The position numbers and the translations under genes were made by a program. This document shows positions 42,508 through 51,560 of a stretch of 64,000 nucleotides of DNA, piece by piece. Positions within the stretch are counted from its first letter, which is position 1; each line of letters opens with the position of its first letter. Location of the stretch: contig NZ_JABMCC010000108.1 in NCBI RefSeq assembly GCF_013359905.1, positions 219,893-283,892 of the forward strand, given 5' to 3'. The notes under the pieces are model-generated. The model ran no database searches, was not told the origin of the DNA, and saw only the letters and a list, made by a program, of their open reading frames with translations. The stretch is from Paenibacillus taichungensis (GTDB lineage Bacteria; Bacillota; Bacilli; Paenibacillales; Paenibacillaceae).

Positions 42508-42539
42508 GGCAAGACAAAGGGCCGGGGAACCCCCCGGCC
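42508..42539 (-). terminator. Terminator of araA
   Basis: A perfect GGCCGGGG/CCCCGGCC stem (42520-42527 with 42532-42539) has a minus-strand tail CTTTGTCTTG. The U run is weak. Confidence 0.6.
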
Positions 42540-42577
42540 ATAAGGAAAGAATTTGTATAAGTTCCTGAATAACAAAA

Positions 42578-44002
42578 CTATTTAATCACAACGTACTCCA
42601 GGTTCACCAATTTCGCATAGGTCACGATTTGATCAGTAGTCAGGTTCAAAGATACTACGGTATGGTGACCGCCGCCGTTCTCGATCCAGGCTTTAACCCC
42701 ATCCTGGAAGTTAGGCTTCACATTCCACAATACACGCGCTACCGGCAGGTTAGGTGCTGGAACGGTCGGTTCAAATGCGGATACTTCGTTGATTAACAGT
42801 TTGTAATGTGTACCGAAGTCTGCCATGGATACCACGACACCTTCTCCTGCTTTGCCATCGAATACGAGACGTGCAGGATCTTCACGATCGCCAATACCCA
42901 GTGGGGACACGATGATTTTAGGTTTGTTGCTGGCGAGTGTCGGGTCAACTTCAAGCATGTGGGATTGAAGGATAGCCTCTTGACCAGCTGCCATCTCGTA
43001 CGTGTAATCCTCCATGAAGCCCGTGTTCTCGTTATGGGCCATGACTTTGAGCAGGCGATCGAGTGCAGCCGTTTTCCAGTCACCCTCTCCAGCAAAGCCG
43101 TATCCTTGGGCCATCAGGCGTTGAACAGCCAGACCCGGAAGCTGCTTCATGCCATGCAGATCTTCGAAGTTCGTGGTGAAGGCACTGTATCCACCCTCGT
43201 CCAGGAAACGTTTGATCGCAATTTCATAACTTGCTTGTACACGTACGCTAGCTTCCCAAGCTTCTTTGCTGTTCGTGCCATAATCGAATTCATACAGCTC
43301 TGCATACTGAGCGATTAGTTCATCGATTTCTTGCTCCGTTACGGCATTCACGTATTGCACGAGGTCGCCGATACCGAAATAATCGACTGTCCATCCGAAT
43401 TGGATCTGTGCTTCCACTTTATCGCCTTCGGTTACGCCCACATTGCGCATGTTATCACCGAAGCGAGCAACCTTGATGTTAAAGCTTTCGTTATAAGCTA
43501 CGGCTACGTCCATCCAGTCAGCAACCTGCTGTTGCACTTCAGGGCGTTCCCAGTAACCAACGACGATTTTGTTTTGTTTTCTCAGGCGTGCATTGATGAA
43601 GCCATATTCGCGATCACCGTGAGCCGCTTGGTTCAGGTTCATGAAATCCATGTCGATGGTCGCCCATGGAATGCTTTCATTGAATTGTGTCGCGAGATGA
43701 AGCAACGGTTTTTGCAGCAATTTCGTACCCCGAATCCACATTTTCGCAGGTGAGAACGTATGCATCCAAGTGATCACACCCGCTACCTCGTCGCGATAGT
43801 TCACTTCTTTCATAATGCTCGTGATTTTATCTGCGCTTACGGCCAAATCCTGCAATACGAGCGGGTATGGCAGAACGCCACTTGCATTAAGGGCATCCGT
43901 AATTTTCTGTGCGTTGGCTTTAACCTCACCCAGCGCTTCTTCCCCGTACAGATGCTGCGAACCTACGACAAACCAAAACTGTTTAGCTGCTGTTGCTGAC
44001 AT
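42578..44002 (-). CDS. araA: L-arabinose isomerase
   Basis: This cytoplasmic Mn-dependent isomerase converts L-arabinose to L-ribulose, the first step of arabinose use. The protein reads [16 protein letters not shown] at the start, then [25 protein letters not shown] and GDREYGFI, with the metal ligands Glu/His in [23 protein letters not shown]. At 474 residues it has normal length. ATG 44002 has GAGGATG upstream. It is the last gene of araB-araD-araA and follows araD after an unusually long 271-base gap with a three-way-junction-like repeat set. Confidence 0.97.
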   Translation of the reverse strand: MSATAAKQFWFVVGSQHLYGEEALGEVKANAQKITDALNASGVLPYPLVLQDLAVSADKITSIMKEVNYRDEVAGVITWMHTFSPAKMWIRGTKLLQKPLLHLATQFNESIPWATIDMDFMNLNQAAHGDREYGFINARLRKQNKIVVGYWERPEVQQQVADWMDVAVAYNESFNIKVARFGDNMRNVGVTEGDKVEAQIQFGWTVDYFGIGDLVQYVNAVTEQEIDELIAQYAELYEFDYGTNSKEAWEASVRVQASYEIAIKRFLDEGGYSAFTTNFEDLHGMKQLPGLAVQRLMAQGYGFAGEGDWKTAALDRLLKVMAHNENTGFMEDYTYEMAAGQEAILQSHMLEVDPTLASNKPKIIVSPLGIGDREDPARLVFDGKAGEGVVVSMADFGTHYKLLINEVSAFEPTVPAPNLPVARVLWNVKPNFQDGVKAWIENGGGHHTVVSLNLTTDQIVTYAKLVNLEYVVIK

Positions 44003-44061
44003 GTAATCATCCTCATTTCATTTTTATAGTTGAACAAATGGGTTACACTTACCACTCCGAT

Positions 44062-44173
44062 TGCAGTACCATCTTCCGATCGCTGGTTATCCCCGGATTT
44101 CTTTGATCAATTTTAATAAGGATGATATCCGGTTATAAAGGCGAGCGCTTCGCTTCTACAAATTGGTACTGCA
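44062..44173 (-). other. Possible structured RNA in the araD-araA gap
   Basis: The outer pairing TGCAGTACCA/TGGTACTGCA (44062-44071 with 44164-44173) is 10 bp. It encloses CCGGAT/ATCCGG (44093-44098 with 44127-44132) and a GCGA/TCGC hairpin (44141-44153), giving a three-way-junction layout upstream of araA. No known family matches. The other bases of 44003-44273 show only the araA Shine-Dalgarno. Confidence 0.4.
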
Positions 44174-44273
44174 CTCTCCGTTATCGTGTAAAAGTTTTAT
44201 ACAACTTCATTGGAAGTAGTAACAAACAACTTATTCGCTTGAATTATTATCAACCGATCGCTACATAACCAAA

Positions 44274-44969
44274 TTACTTCTGTCCGTAATAGGCGTCTTT
44301 TCCGTGTTTCCGCAAATAATGTTTATCCAAAATGCCTTGCGGCAGTTCTTTTGCAAAGTTATTCAATTGCCGCGCATACAGGTTCATTTTGCACACTTCC
44401 TCCAGCACGACGCTGTTCACAACCGCCGACTTGGCGTCTTTCCCCCATGTAAACGGTGCATGACCATGAAGCAGAACTGCCGGGATTGCCATCACATCCA
44501 GCCCGCGCTGTTCAAATGTTTCAATAATGAGACGGCCCGTCTCCGCTTCGTATCCGCGATCAACTTCATCCTGGTTCAAGAAACGGGCACAAGGTACGGC
44601 ACCATAGAAGGTGTCAGCATGCGTCGTCCCCATCACGGGTACGTCCAGACCAGCTTGCGCCCAGATGGTCGCCCAAGTGGAATGAGTATGCACAATACCA
44701 CCGATTTCCGGGTAATGTTTGTATAGCACAGCATGTGTGGCGGTATCAGAAGAAGGTCTCATTTCGCCCTCCACCACATTGCCGTCCAGATCAACCACAA
44801 CCATGTCGCTTGGTTTCATCTTGTCATAGCTGACACCGCTCGGTTTGATGACAAACAGGCCGCTATCCTGATCCATCGCGCTGACATTACCCCATGTAAA
44901 CTTCACGAGTCCGTGCTTCGGCAGCTCCAGATTCGCCTCATAGACCTCTTCTTTCAGTTGTTCTAACAT
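44274..44969 (-). CDS. araD: L-ribulose-5-phosphate 4-epimerase
   Basis: This class II aldolase-fold Zn enzyme converts L-ribulose-5-phosphate to D-xylulose-5-phosphate, feeding the pentose-phosphate pathway. Diagnostic blocks are LVKFTWGNVSAMD, KPSGVSYDKM, RPSSDTATHAVLYKH and the Zn ligands in IVHTHSTWATIWAQ, with a third His in AVLLHGHAPFTWG. At 231 residues it has normal length. ATG 44969 is preceded by GGGAGGGA and lies only 3 bases after araB, so the two are coupled. Confidence 0.96.
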   Translation of the reverse strand: MLEQLKEEVYEANLELPKHGLVKFTWGNVSAMDQDSGLFVIKPSGVSYDKMKPSDMVVVDLDGNVVEGEMRPSSDTATHAVLYKHYPEIGGIVHTHSTWATIWAQAGLDVPVMGTTHADTFYGAVPCARFLNQDEVDRGYEAETGRLIIETFEQRGLDVMAIPAVLLHGHAPFTWGKDAKSAVVNSVVLEEVCKMNLYARQLNNFAKELPQGILDKHYLRKHGKDAYYGQK

Positions 44970-44972
44970 GTG

Positions 44973-46589
44973 TTAGTCCCTCCCGTTCTCTACCAGATGA
45001 TCTACCGCCGCCTGCTCAATCGCGAGGCCCTTCCGATAACGTTCGATAAATGCTTCAAACCCTTTGACATCCGATGCATCCGGCGCAACTTCCTCACCCT
45101 GGACATCGCTAAAAACCTTCTGCTCTAGGAACACATCCAGACTCTCCTGCTGATCTTTGTTGATCATGTACGAGGCCAGAAGCGCCATACCCCATGCGCC
45201 GCCTTCACCCGCTGTAGACATCACTGACACCGGCACGTTCATCGCTGCGGCTACAATCCGCTGACCGACGACAGGGGTCTTGAACAGACCACCATGAGCC
45301 AAAATGCTGTCAATCGCCACATGCTCGTTCTTCGTCAAAATGTCCATGCCAAGCTTGAGGGCACCAAAAGCGGTGAACAGATGTGTACGCATGAAGTTCG
45401 CCAGATTGAAGTTGCTTTCCGGTGAGCGGACGAACAATGGACGGCCTTTGTCGATGCCCGTAATGTTTTCACCCGAATAATAACCGTAACTCAGCAAACC
45501 GCCACCATCCGGGTCAGCTTCCAAAGCCTTATTGAACATCACGCTGAACAATTTGCCAGTATCCACTTCGTATCCCATCGCCTCTGAAAATTCACGGAAT
45601 AATCCAAGCCAGGCGTTGATGTCGCTGGAGCAGTTATTGGCATGCACCATGCCTACCGGACTGCCGTCCGGCGTCGTAACCATATCGATCTCGGGATACA
45701 CTTTGGATAATTCCTTCTCCAAGACGATCATTGCGAAAACGGACGTGCCGACGGAGATGTTGCCCGTACGCTTCCTCACGCTATTCGTTGCTACCATGCC
45801 CGTTCCGGCATCGCCTTCTGGCGGACAGAGCGGAATGCCTGACTGTAAATCATTCGAAGGGTCGAGTAGCTTAGCTCCCGCTTCGGTTAACTCACCAGCA
45901 TTCTCACCAGCGAGATAAACCTTGGGAAGAAGGTCCTCGACCTTCCACGGATAACCTTTACTTGCGATCAGTTCATCGAACTGCTTGATCATGGATGGGT
46001 GATAGTTATGCGTAGACTCGTCGATTGGGAAAATGCCCGAAGCATCGCCGATACCGATGGCTTTATTGCCCGTCAGCAGCAAGTGTATGTAACCAGCCAG
46101 AGTTGTCAGGTGGTTGATGCGAGGCACATGGGTCTCTTCGTTCAAGATCGCTTGGTACAAATGAGCGATGCTCCAACGTTCCGGGATATTGAAATGTAGA
46201 AGATCCGTCAGCTCCCTCGCAGCCCTCCCGGTGGTCGCGTTACGCCACGTCCGGAACGGTACCAGCAGTTCTCCTTCGCTATCCAATGTGATATATCCAT
46301 GCATCATAGCGGAGAATCCGATGGAACCTACCGTTTGCAACGTGATTCCGTATTTCCGCTCTACGTCTTGCTTCATCTCACGATACGCAGTCTGAAGACC
46401 TGTGATAATATCCTCTTGGTTGTACGTCCAATATCCGTCTTTCAGGAGGTTCTCCCATTCATAACTGCCTGACGCGATGGTCTCAAAACGTTCGTCAATC
46501 AGCACCGCCTTGATCCGCGTCGATCCAAATTCGATGCCTAGTGAAGTGGTTCCCTTGGTAATCGCTTCTTTCATATCCACATGACTCAT
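44973..46589 (-). CDS. araB: L-ribulokinase
   Basis: This FGGY-family ATP-dependent kinase phosphorylates L-ribulose at O-5. It starts [17 protein letters not shown] (phosphate 1 motif) and has GFSAMMHGY, the FGGY-type [15 protein letters not shown] and the C-terminal adenosine motif ([18 protein letters not shown]). At about 538 residues it is of the larger ribulokinase type sometimes called AraB-like in Firmicutes that encode both forms. The start is ambiguous: ATG 46589 or GTG 46595, both near AGAGGGG. It is the first gene of the operon, with an AraR-box-containing promoter and a cre-like site upstream. Confidence 0.93.
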   Translation of the reverse strand: MSHVDMKEAITKGTTSLGIEFGSTRIKAVLIDERFETIASGSYEWENLLKDGYWTYNQEDIITGLQTAYREMKQDVERKYGITLQTVGSIGFSAMMHGYITLDSEGELLVPFRTWRNATTGRAARELTDLLHFNIPERWSIAHLYQAILNEETHVPRINHLTTLAGYIHLLLTGNKAIGIGDASGIFPIDESTHNYHPSMIKQFDELIASKGYPWKVEDLLPKVYLAGENAGELTEAGAKLLDPSNDLQSGIPLCPPEGDAGTGMVATNSVRKRTGNISVGTSVFAMIVLEKELSKVYPEIDMVTTPDGSPVGMVHANNCSSDINAWLGLFREFSEAMGYEVDTGKLFSVMFNKALEADPDGGGLLSYGYYSGENITGIDKGRPLFVRSPESNFNLANFMRTHLFTAFGALKLGMDILTKNEHVAIDSILAHGGLFKTPVVGQRIVAAAMNVPVSVMSTAGEGGAWGMALLASYMINKDQQESLDVFLEQKVFSDVQGEEVAPDASDVKGFEAFIERYRKGLAIEQAAVDHLVENGRD

Positions 46590-46685
46590 GATCACGTAGT
46601 CCCCTCTCTGACCACATTAGGTAAAAGTAAAAATATAATTGGCTTAAAGATGATTAAATTGGATTCATATTTCGGTTTATTGAAA

Positions 46686-46700
46686 AGAATGCGCTTTCCT
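46686..46700 (-). promoter_or_regulatory. Candidate cre (CcpA) site in the araB leader
   Basis: The minus strand reads AGGAAAGCGCATTCT, one mismatch to WTGNAANCGNWNNCW. It lies between the araB promoter and the start codon. Confidence 0.4.
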
Positions 46701-46714
46701 TTTCTGACAGCCTT

Positions 46715-46743
46715 AGTATATTTTTTGTACGTACATTTGTCAA
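46715..46743 (-). promoter_or_regulatory. araB promoter with AraR box in the spacer
   Basis: The minus strand reads TTGACA (46738-46743), exactly 17 bases, then TATACT (46715-46720). The spacer and -35 border contain the palindrome TGTACGTACA, the core of the B. subtilis AraR operator. Bound AraR would cover the polymerase site directly. Confidence 0.85.
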
Positions 46744-46911
46744 TAATATATAATAGTTATACTTACATTAGTTAAGATATAACGTCTAAACGATCTCATT
46801 TCTTTGCTTAAAAGGTTATTTTGTAGGGTACACATTTCTGTTTAAGGATGGGAATTGTACGGTTTATTTTGTGAAACTGGCTGTTACATAGCCATTCTAT
46901 TCGAATCATGA

Positions 46912-46933
46912 TAAAATATGTACGTACAACTAT
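46912..46933. promoter_or_regulatory. Second AraR box, araR promoter
   Basis: ATATGTACGTACAACTAT (46916-46933) carries the same TGTACGTACA core. It overlaps a possible -10 TAAAAT (46912-46917), about 35 bases before araR, consistent with autoregulation. Confidence 0.75.
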
Positions 46934-46967
46934 GAATATGACGATGTTTTTTTATAGATAAGTAACG

Positions 46968-48077
46968 ATGAAAGAAGTGGACTGCGTGAAGCCAAAGTAT
47001 CAGGTCATCATTGACGATATCAAAAGCAATATCCTATCGGGAACCTATAGCGTAGGCGAACAAATCCCTACCGAATCCGCACTTCAGGACAGTTACAACG
47101 TGAGCCGCCAGACGGTGCGAAAGGCCATTTTGGAGCTATCAAACGAGGGCTTTTTGAGAAGTGAGAAAGGTTCCGGCACCTATGTAAGCAATCTGTATCG
47201 ATCCAGAACCGGCGGGAACACGATGAAAAAAACAATCGGCGTCATCACGACGTATATTTCCGATTACATCTTCCCCTCCATCATCCGCGGCATTGAAGGC
47301 CGATTGAATGAGGACAATTATTCGTTGCTGTTAGCCAGCACCAACAACGACGTTGCACAAGAGAAAAAGGCGCTCGAGATGATGCTGTCCTACGGTGTGG
47401 ATGGCCTAATTGTCGAACCGACCAAGAGTAATTTGTACAATCCCAACATAGCGTACTACCTTTCCTTTAAAGAGCAGGATGTACCGTTTACAATGATTAA
47501 TGCCTTTTATGAAGAGCTGGAGGTGCCTTTCTTCTGTCTGGATGACGTGCAGTCCAGCTACCTAGCTACTCGGGAACTGATCGCCAAGGGACATAGCCAG
47601 ATCGGCATTATCGCGAAAATGGATGATTTACAAGGGAAATATCGGATGAAGGGATATATCAAAGCGCTGGGCGAAGCCAAGTTGCGGTTTCATCCCGAGC
47701 AAGTGCTTTCGTTCGATACGGCATCGAAGCCGGACCTCTCCACTAATCTGGAGGTGTTCCTGGAGGAAAACAGAGATGCGCTAACATCCCTTGTCTGTTA
47801 CAACGATGAGGTGGGGCTAGAAGTCGTACATGCATGTAGAAAGCTGGGCATTTCCATTCCAGACGAGTTATCCATTATCGGCCAGGATAATTCTTATATC
47901 GCCAAGAACGCCAACATCAAACTCACGACGTTAACTCACCCCCAAGAGCAAATGGGCCGTGATGCTGCGGATTGGGTCATCAAGAAACTACAAGGCAAAA
48001 AGGATTTGCCCACCAACACCTATTACCAGCCCGTGCTGATTGAGGGCGAGACAGTAAAAGAAATTGTGCTGGAATAG
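46968..48077 (+). CDS. araR: Arabinose-responsive repressor AraR
   Basis: This 369-residue regulator combines an N-terminal GntR winged helix (about 10-75; ESALQDSYNVSRQTVRKAI) with a LacI/PBP1-like sugar-binding C-terminal domain (about 90-369; KKTIGVITTYISDYIFPSIIRGIE), the chimeric design that defines AraR. It represses ara genes and is released by L-arabinose. Start alternatives are ATG 46968 (weak Shine-Dalgarno) and GTG 46986. Divergent araBDA and two boxes with the AraR core in the shared region support the name. It is followed by a terminator. Confidence 0.93.
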   Translation: MKEVDCVKPKYQVIIDDIKSNILSGTYSVGEQIPTESALQDSYNVSRQTVRKAILELSNEGFLRSEKGSGTYVSNLYRSRTGGNTMKKTIGVITTYISDYIFPSIIRGIEGRLNEDNYSLLLASTNNDVAQEKKALEMMLSYGVDGLIVEPTKSNLYNPNIAYYLSFKEQDVPFTMINAFYEELEVPFFCLDDVQSSYLATRELIAKGHSQIGIIAKMDDLQGKYRMKGYIKALGEAKLRFHPEQVLSFDTASKPDLSTNLEVFLEENRDALTSLVCYNDEVGLEVVHACRKLGISIPDELSIIGQDNSYIAKNANIKLTTLTHPQEQMGRDAADWVIKKLQGKKDLPTNTYYQPVLIEGETVKEIVLE

Positions 48078-48093
48078 TTTTGGGACTAAGCAT

Positions 48094-48124
48094 GAAAAAA
48101 GGGCCGTTGAATTGTTCAACGGCC
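48094..48124. terminator. Bidirectional terminator of araR and the LRR gene
   Basis: GGCCGTTGAA (48102-48111) pairs with TTCAACGGCC (48115-48124) across 3 bases. On the minus strand it is followed by CTTTTTT, so it is strongest for the LRR gene. Confidence 0.75.
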
Positions 48125-48175
48125 TCCTATCCATATATAAGTGATTAAATTACTCCCACTGAAGAGAAACCGAAT

Positions 48176-48937
48176 CTACTTCGTTTCAGCTTCATCGTCA
48201 TATCCCAAACTCACAATGACGCCTTTCTTCTCCAGTTTTTTTATAACCTGCTCCGCCTGTTCATTCAACGGATTGCCGGCCAACGATACCTCTATTAAAT
48301 GGGGTATGGTGTCGAGCACTGCAATATCTTGAATGAGGTTATCCTCCACATAAAGATACTCCAGTGTCGGATGGTTCTTTAACGGACTTAAATCTTGAAT
48401 TTTATTACCATCCATAATGATCCACTCTAGATTTAGTTTCTGAAGAGGACTTAGGTCTGCTACCTGATTGCCGCTGGCAAGCAAACTGGTCAACTTATGT
48501 AAATTTTTCAATGGTGTTAGATTTTTAATTTGATTACCACTAATCAAGAGACTTTCTAGATTACTTAACCCGGAGAGTGGGGATAGATCTGAGATCTGAT
48601 TCCCTTCAAGAACTAAGAACTCTAGTTTTTTCAACTTGCTGAGCGATGTAATATTTTTTATTTTATGACCGGGCATAATTAGATCCACCAGGTTAACGGC
48701 ATGTTCAAGTCCTTGCAAATTGGAAATCTTGTTTTTGGTATCCTCGGCATATAACGATTTTAATTTCTTCAGATCGCTCGTCTTGACTTCTTTTTTAGAT
48801 GATATCTTCAATGTTGTCCGAATAACTTTTGACAGAGCCACATCTTTAATAACAGGTGCAGCCGACATGGTTGTTGCCGGTAATAATATGAGAACCAAAC
48901 AAAATACAATCATATTTTTTACGAATTGAGTAGGCAT
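48176..48937 (-). CDS. Secreted leucine-rich-repeat protein
   Basis: This 253-residue exported protein has an internalin-type LRR domain. A signal peptide (about 1-26, ending TMSAA) is followed by a cap region and about seven 22-residue repeats of the form LxxLxxLxLxxNxIxDLSPL (for example LVLEGNQISDLSPLSGLSNL). ATG 48937 is chosen because AAAGGAGACTGAA precedes it; the frame from 49042 adds a hydrophilic N-terminus and would hide the signal. No LPXTG or membrane anchor is visible, so it is probably free or wall-associated. LRRs bind proteins; the partner is unknown. Confidence 0.8.
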   Translation of the reverse strand: MPTQFVKNMIVFCLVLILLPATTMSAAPVIKDVALSKVIRTTLKISSKKEVKTSDLKKLKSLYAEDTKNKISNLQGLEHAVNLVDLIMPGHKIKNITSLSKLKKLEFLVLEGNQISDLSPLSGLSNLESLLISGNQIKNLTPLKNLHKLTSLLASGNQVADLSPLQKLNLEWIIMDGNKIQDLSPLKNHPTLEYLYVEDNLIQDIAVLDTIPHLIEVSLAGNPLNEQAEQVIKKLEKKGVIVSLGYDDEAETK

Positions 48938-49079
48938 TTCAGTCTCCTTTAAGCATCTTAGATTATGTGTCATATGTTTATATGAAATTCCCAGAAAAGT
49001 ACATCTTTTACGATGGTACCTCCTTTCTACAACTTTGTCCATGATGAAGAAATTTGAACTGCTCTAAACTACTTTTCTC

Positions 49080-49889
49080 CTATTTGAATTTAATATCAGC
49101 CACTTGACCACTTTTAACAAAACCTATATTTTGATAAACCTTATTCGCATCAGGGTTCTTCAAATCAGCGTATAGCATCGGATCTAAACCCTCTGATATG
49201 AGGATAGAACATAATTCTGCCACAACTGCACTTGCATATCCTTTCTTACGAAAGGCAGACGGTGTGTATACTGCATTAATTCTCGCATGTCTTGGAGAGC
49301 GATGTGCAATATTAGCCATGGATACAGGGTGACCATCTACTAACCATAGATACAAATTACCTGTTTCTATAGCCGACTCTGCTGCTGAGATTTGACTAGA
49401 CGGTTCTACTTTGACTCCATAAGCTGCTTCTGAGAAGCCAGCTAAAAATTCCGCCACGGTCTCCAAATGCTTTCTTGTAGCTAGGTGCAATATACCTTCT
49501 ATATGAGCTGGCTTTCTTACCTCTGAACAAACGTAGGATTCCATAATCATATAAGGAACGAATTGGAGCCCATTAGCCTCTGAATATACGTTAGCAAAAT
49601 GTTCAACAGTCGCCCGATCTCCTGATATACCTGGAAGCTCATTTCCCTTGAGAATTTCTAAAAGTTCTTGCAAGAGCTTGTTCTTTGGTTCAGCTGCAAG
49701 TTCTTTGGAAATCCACAACCAAGCGTTGTGTCCTTCGGTCTGGGCAAAGATCATTGTTTCATTAGATGCTTTTAGACAGGTTGAACGCTCTGACTCGCAA
49801 ATACGATGGATAAGATTGTACTGAACTTCATCGGCCATAAACATATTCTGACGAAGTACTGGATCTTTTACACCAAACTTTTGCCACAT
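49080..49889 (-). CDS. GNAT acetyltransferase under T-box control
   Basis: This 269-residue protein has a C-terminal GNAT domain (about 130-269; the acetyl-CoA loop is INAVYTPSAFRKKGYASAV) behind an N-terminal helical GNAT-like half, an arrangement common in Firmicutes. ATG 49889 is chosen because AGGAGG lies 7 bases upstream. It is the only gene behind a complete T-box leader, so its transcription should rise when a specific tRNA is uncharged. T-box targets are usually amino-acid enzymes or transporters. This suggests the acetyltransferase modifies an amino acid, an aminoacyl compound or a drug that mimics one; that is inference. Confidence 0.8.
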   Translation of the reverse strand: MWQKFGVKDPVLRQNMFMADEVQYNLIHRICESERSTCLKASNETMIFAQTEGHNAWLWISKELAAEPKNKLLQELLEILKGNELPGISGDRATVEHFANVYSEANGLQFVPYMIMESYVCSEVRKPAHIEGILHLATRKHLETVAEFLAGFSEAAYGVKVEPSSQISAAESAIETGNLYLWLVDGHPVSMANIAHRSPRHARINAVYTPSAFRKKGYASAVVAELCSILISEGLDPMLYADLKNPDANKVYQNIGFVKSGQVADIKFK

Positions 49890-49910
49890 ACCCATTCCTC
49901 CTCGGTTCAT

Positions 49911-49947
49911 AAAAAACACAAAAAACCCCATCCCATTAGGGACGGAG
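49911..49947 (-). terminator. T-box-controlled terminator
   Basis: CTCCGTCCC pairs with GGGATGGGG (49939-49947 with 49926-49934, two G-U), followed by TTTTTTGTGTTTTTT. The 5' side is shared with the antiterminator region. Confidence 0.85.
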
Positions 49948-50184
49948 TCTATTCCGCGTTACCACCCTGATTGGTGTATGAATGAATACACCCTCTCTGC
50001 CATCGTCCAACAACGATGCTTCTATATAACGGTAGAGTACCGGGCCCGTCTACTATTATTTCGAAGGCCTGCTCTGAGGCGATTTTTGATCCGGATACCC
50101 ACTGCCTCGCACCAACCGGCAGTTCTCTGAATGGCATTTCCGTATCTACTTGTCCTCTTCATTGCATTTAATTGCAAAGTAATT
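49911..50184 (-). promoter_or_regulatory. T-box riboswitch leader
   Basis: On the minus strand the leader has, in order: the basal GAAGAGG region (50154-50160), a Stem I with apex ACTGCC/GGCAGT around GGTTGGTGCGA, Stem III GGTGTAT/ATACACC, and the T-box AGGGTGGTAACGCGG (49954-49968). The terminator hairpin follows. The bulge TGGT pairs with a tRNA having discriminator A. The specifier is probably ATC (Ile) in AAAAATCG near 50071-50078, but with low confidence. Confidence 0.88.
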
Positions 50185-50190
50185 AGATAC

Positions 50191-50219
50191 ACTATATTAG
50201 TTAAGGGATATTATGTCAA
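50191..50219 (-). promoter_or_regulatory. Promoter of the T-box transcript
   Basis: The minus strand reads TTGACA (50214-50219), exactly 17 bases, TATAGT (50191-50196). Confidence 0.8.
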
Positions 50220-50355
50220 TTATTTCGAGTCGTAAAACTGCACTTTTCCATCGATATTCACTTGTTTAATGAAGAAATTGATACTTAACCGGAGGTTACC
50301 ATTTACAAATTTTTCATTGACACTCCCTTTCAAATAAAGATATATTTATTGATGT

Positions 50356-50370
50356 TGATAATCATTCTCA
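50356..50370. promoter_or_regulatory. Fur box upstream of the siderophore operon
   Basis: TGATAATCATTCTCA matches the 7-1-7 Fur consensus TGATAATNATTATCA at all but one base. It lies about 100 bases before the binding-protein start. Confidence 0.75.
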
Positions 50371-50465
50371 TATGTAAAACGTTTTATATTCATCTGCTTT
50401 GATGAGTTTTCACAGCCTGAAAGTCAGAATCAACAAATATATTACAGATTAGAAAGGGGAAACAC

Positions 50466-51560
50466 ATGAACACGAAAAGAAAGCTCTCTTTAATGACACT
50501 ACTTATTTCGGTAGTGCTGATCCTAGCCCTGGTAGGTTGTGGAAGCAAGCCAGCAACTCCTGCAGCGAGTCCGGCTGCGAGTGATTCAGCAACGACCGAA
50601 ACGACCGAAACGACCGAAACACCAGCCGCTCAAGATGAGAATACTGAATATCCGATTACGATCAAGCATGCTTTGGGAGAAACCGTTATTGAGAAAAAGC
50701 CTGAACGTGTAGCTACGGTTCAATGGGCTAACCATGATGTCGTTCTCGCTCTTGGACAAGTACCTGTAGGCTTCTCGGCGGCAAACTTCGGCGTTCAGGA
50801 TGACAGCGGATTGCTGCCTTGGACTGCGAAAAAACTCGAAGATCTCGGCGTAACAGACCCGAATGTTTTCAAAGACACAGACGGTCTTGATTTTGAAGCC
50901 ATTTCCGATTCCAACCCGGATGTTATTCTTGCAGCTTACTCCGGTATTACTCAGGAAGATTACGATCTTCTTAGTGAGATTGCTCCAGTTGTAGCTTATC
51001 CGACTGCTCCTTGGGCAACAACTTGGCGTGAACAGGTTCTCTTCAATTCCGAAGGTATGGGCATGAAAGCAGAAGGCGAGCAACTGATTAAAGACACTGA
51101 GGCTATGATTAATGAAAAAGTAAGCGCCTATCCTCAGATTAAAGACAAAAAAGTGGTTTGGGTAAACTTCTCAGCTGAAGATATGTCTAAACTGCATATT
51201 TATACACCTGTAGACTCCCGCGTCTCATTCCTGAATGAGTTGGGACTGGTTGTTCCAGAAAGCATCACTAGCCAAATTACGGACCCTAACAGCTACTCCC
51301 TAAGTCTAAGTGCTGAGAATGCTGAAGCCCTTAATGATGCGGATATCCTTGTTGGATACGGAAATGCCGAGTTGTTGAAAGCTCTTCAGGCTGATCCGCT
51401 TCTTGGTAAAATTCCAGCAGTTAAACGTGGTTCAGTAGCATTCATTGAAGCAGATACACCTTTGGTTGCTGCTGGAACGCCAAACCCACTGTCGATTTCT
51501 TATACGATCGATGATTATCTGAAACTGATCGGCGGAGCTATTGATAAAATAAATGAATAG
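50466..51560 (+). CDS. Ferric-siderophore ABC transporter, binding lipoprotein
   Basis: This 364-residue class III solute-binding lipoprotein has the lipobox ALVGCG, then a low-complexity linker encoded by a 9-base tandem repeat, then the two-lobed FecB/FhuD-type fold (ERVATVQWANHDVVLALG; NPDVILAAYSGI). It captures iron-siderophore outside the membrane. ATG 50466 follows AAAGGGGAA. Downstream genes encode two FecCD permeases and an ATPase in one operon, with 8-, 4- and 1-base overlaps. A Fur box precedes it, so it is iron-repressed. The siderophore type is not deducible. Confidence 0.93.
   Translation: MNTKRKLSLMTLLISVVLILALVGCGSKPATPAASPAASDSATTETTETTETPAAQDENTEYPITIKHALGETVIEKKPERVATVQWANHDVVLALGQVPVGFSAANFGVQDDSGLLPWTAKKLEDLGVTDPNVFKDTDGLDFEAISDSNPDVILAAYSGITQEDYDLLSEIAPVVAYPTAPWATTWREQVLFNSEGMGMKAEGEQLIKDTEAMINEKVSAYPQIKDKKVVWVNFSAEDMSKLHIYTPVDSRVSFLNELGLVVPESITSQITDPNSYSLSLSAENAEALNDADILVGYGNAELLKALQADPLLGKIPAVKRGSVAFIEADTPLVAAGTPNPLSISYTIDDYLKLIGGAIDKINE
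50591..50617 (+). repeat. 9-bp tandem repeat in the lipoprotein linker
   Basis: Three perfect copies of AACGACCGA encode a Thr/Glu-rich linker just after the lipobox. Copy number may vary by slippage without breaking the frame. Confidence 0.85.
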
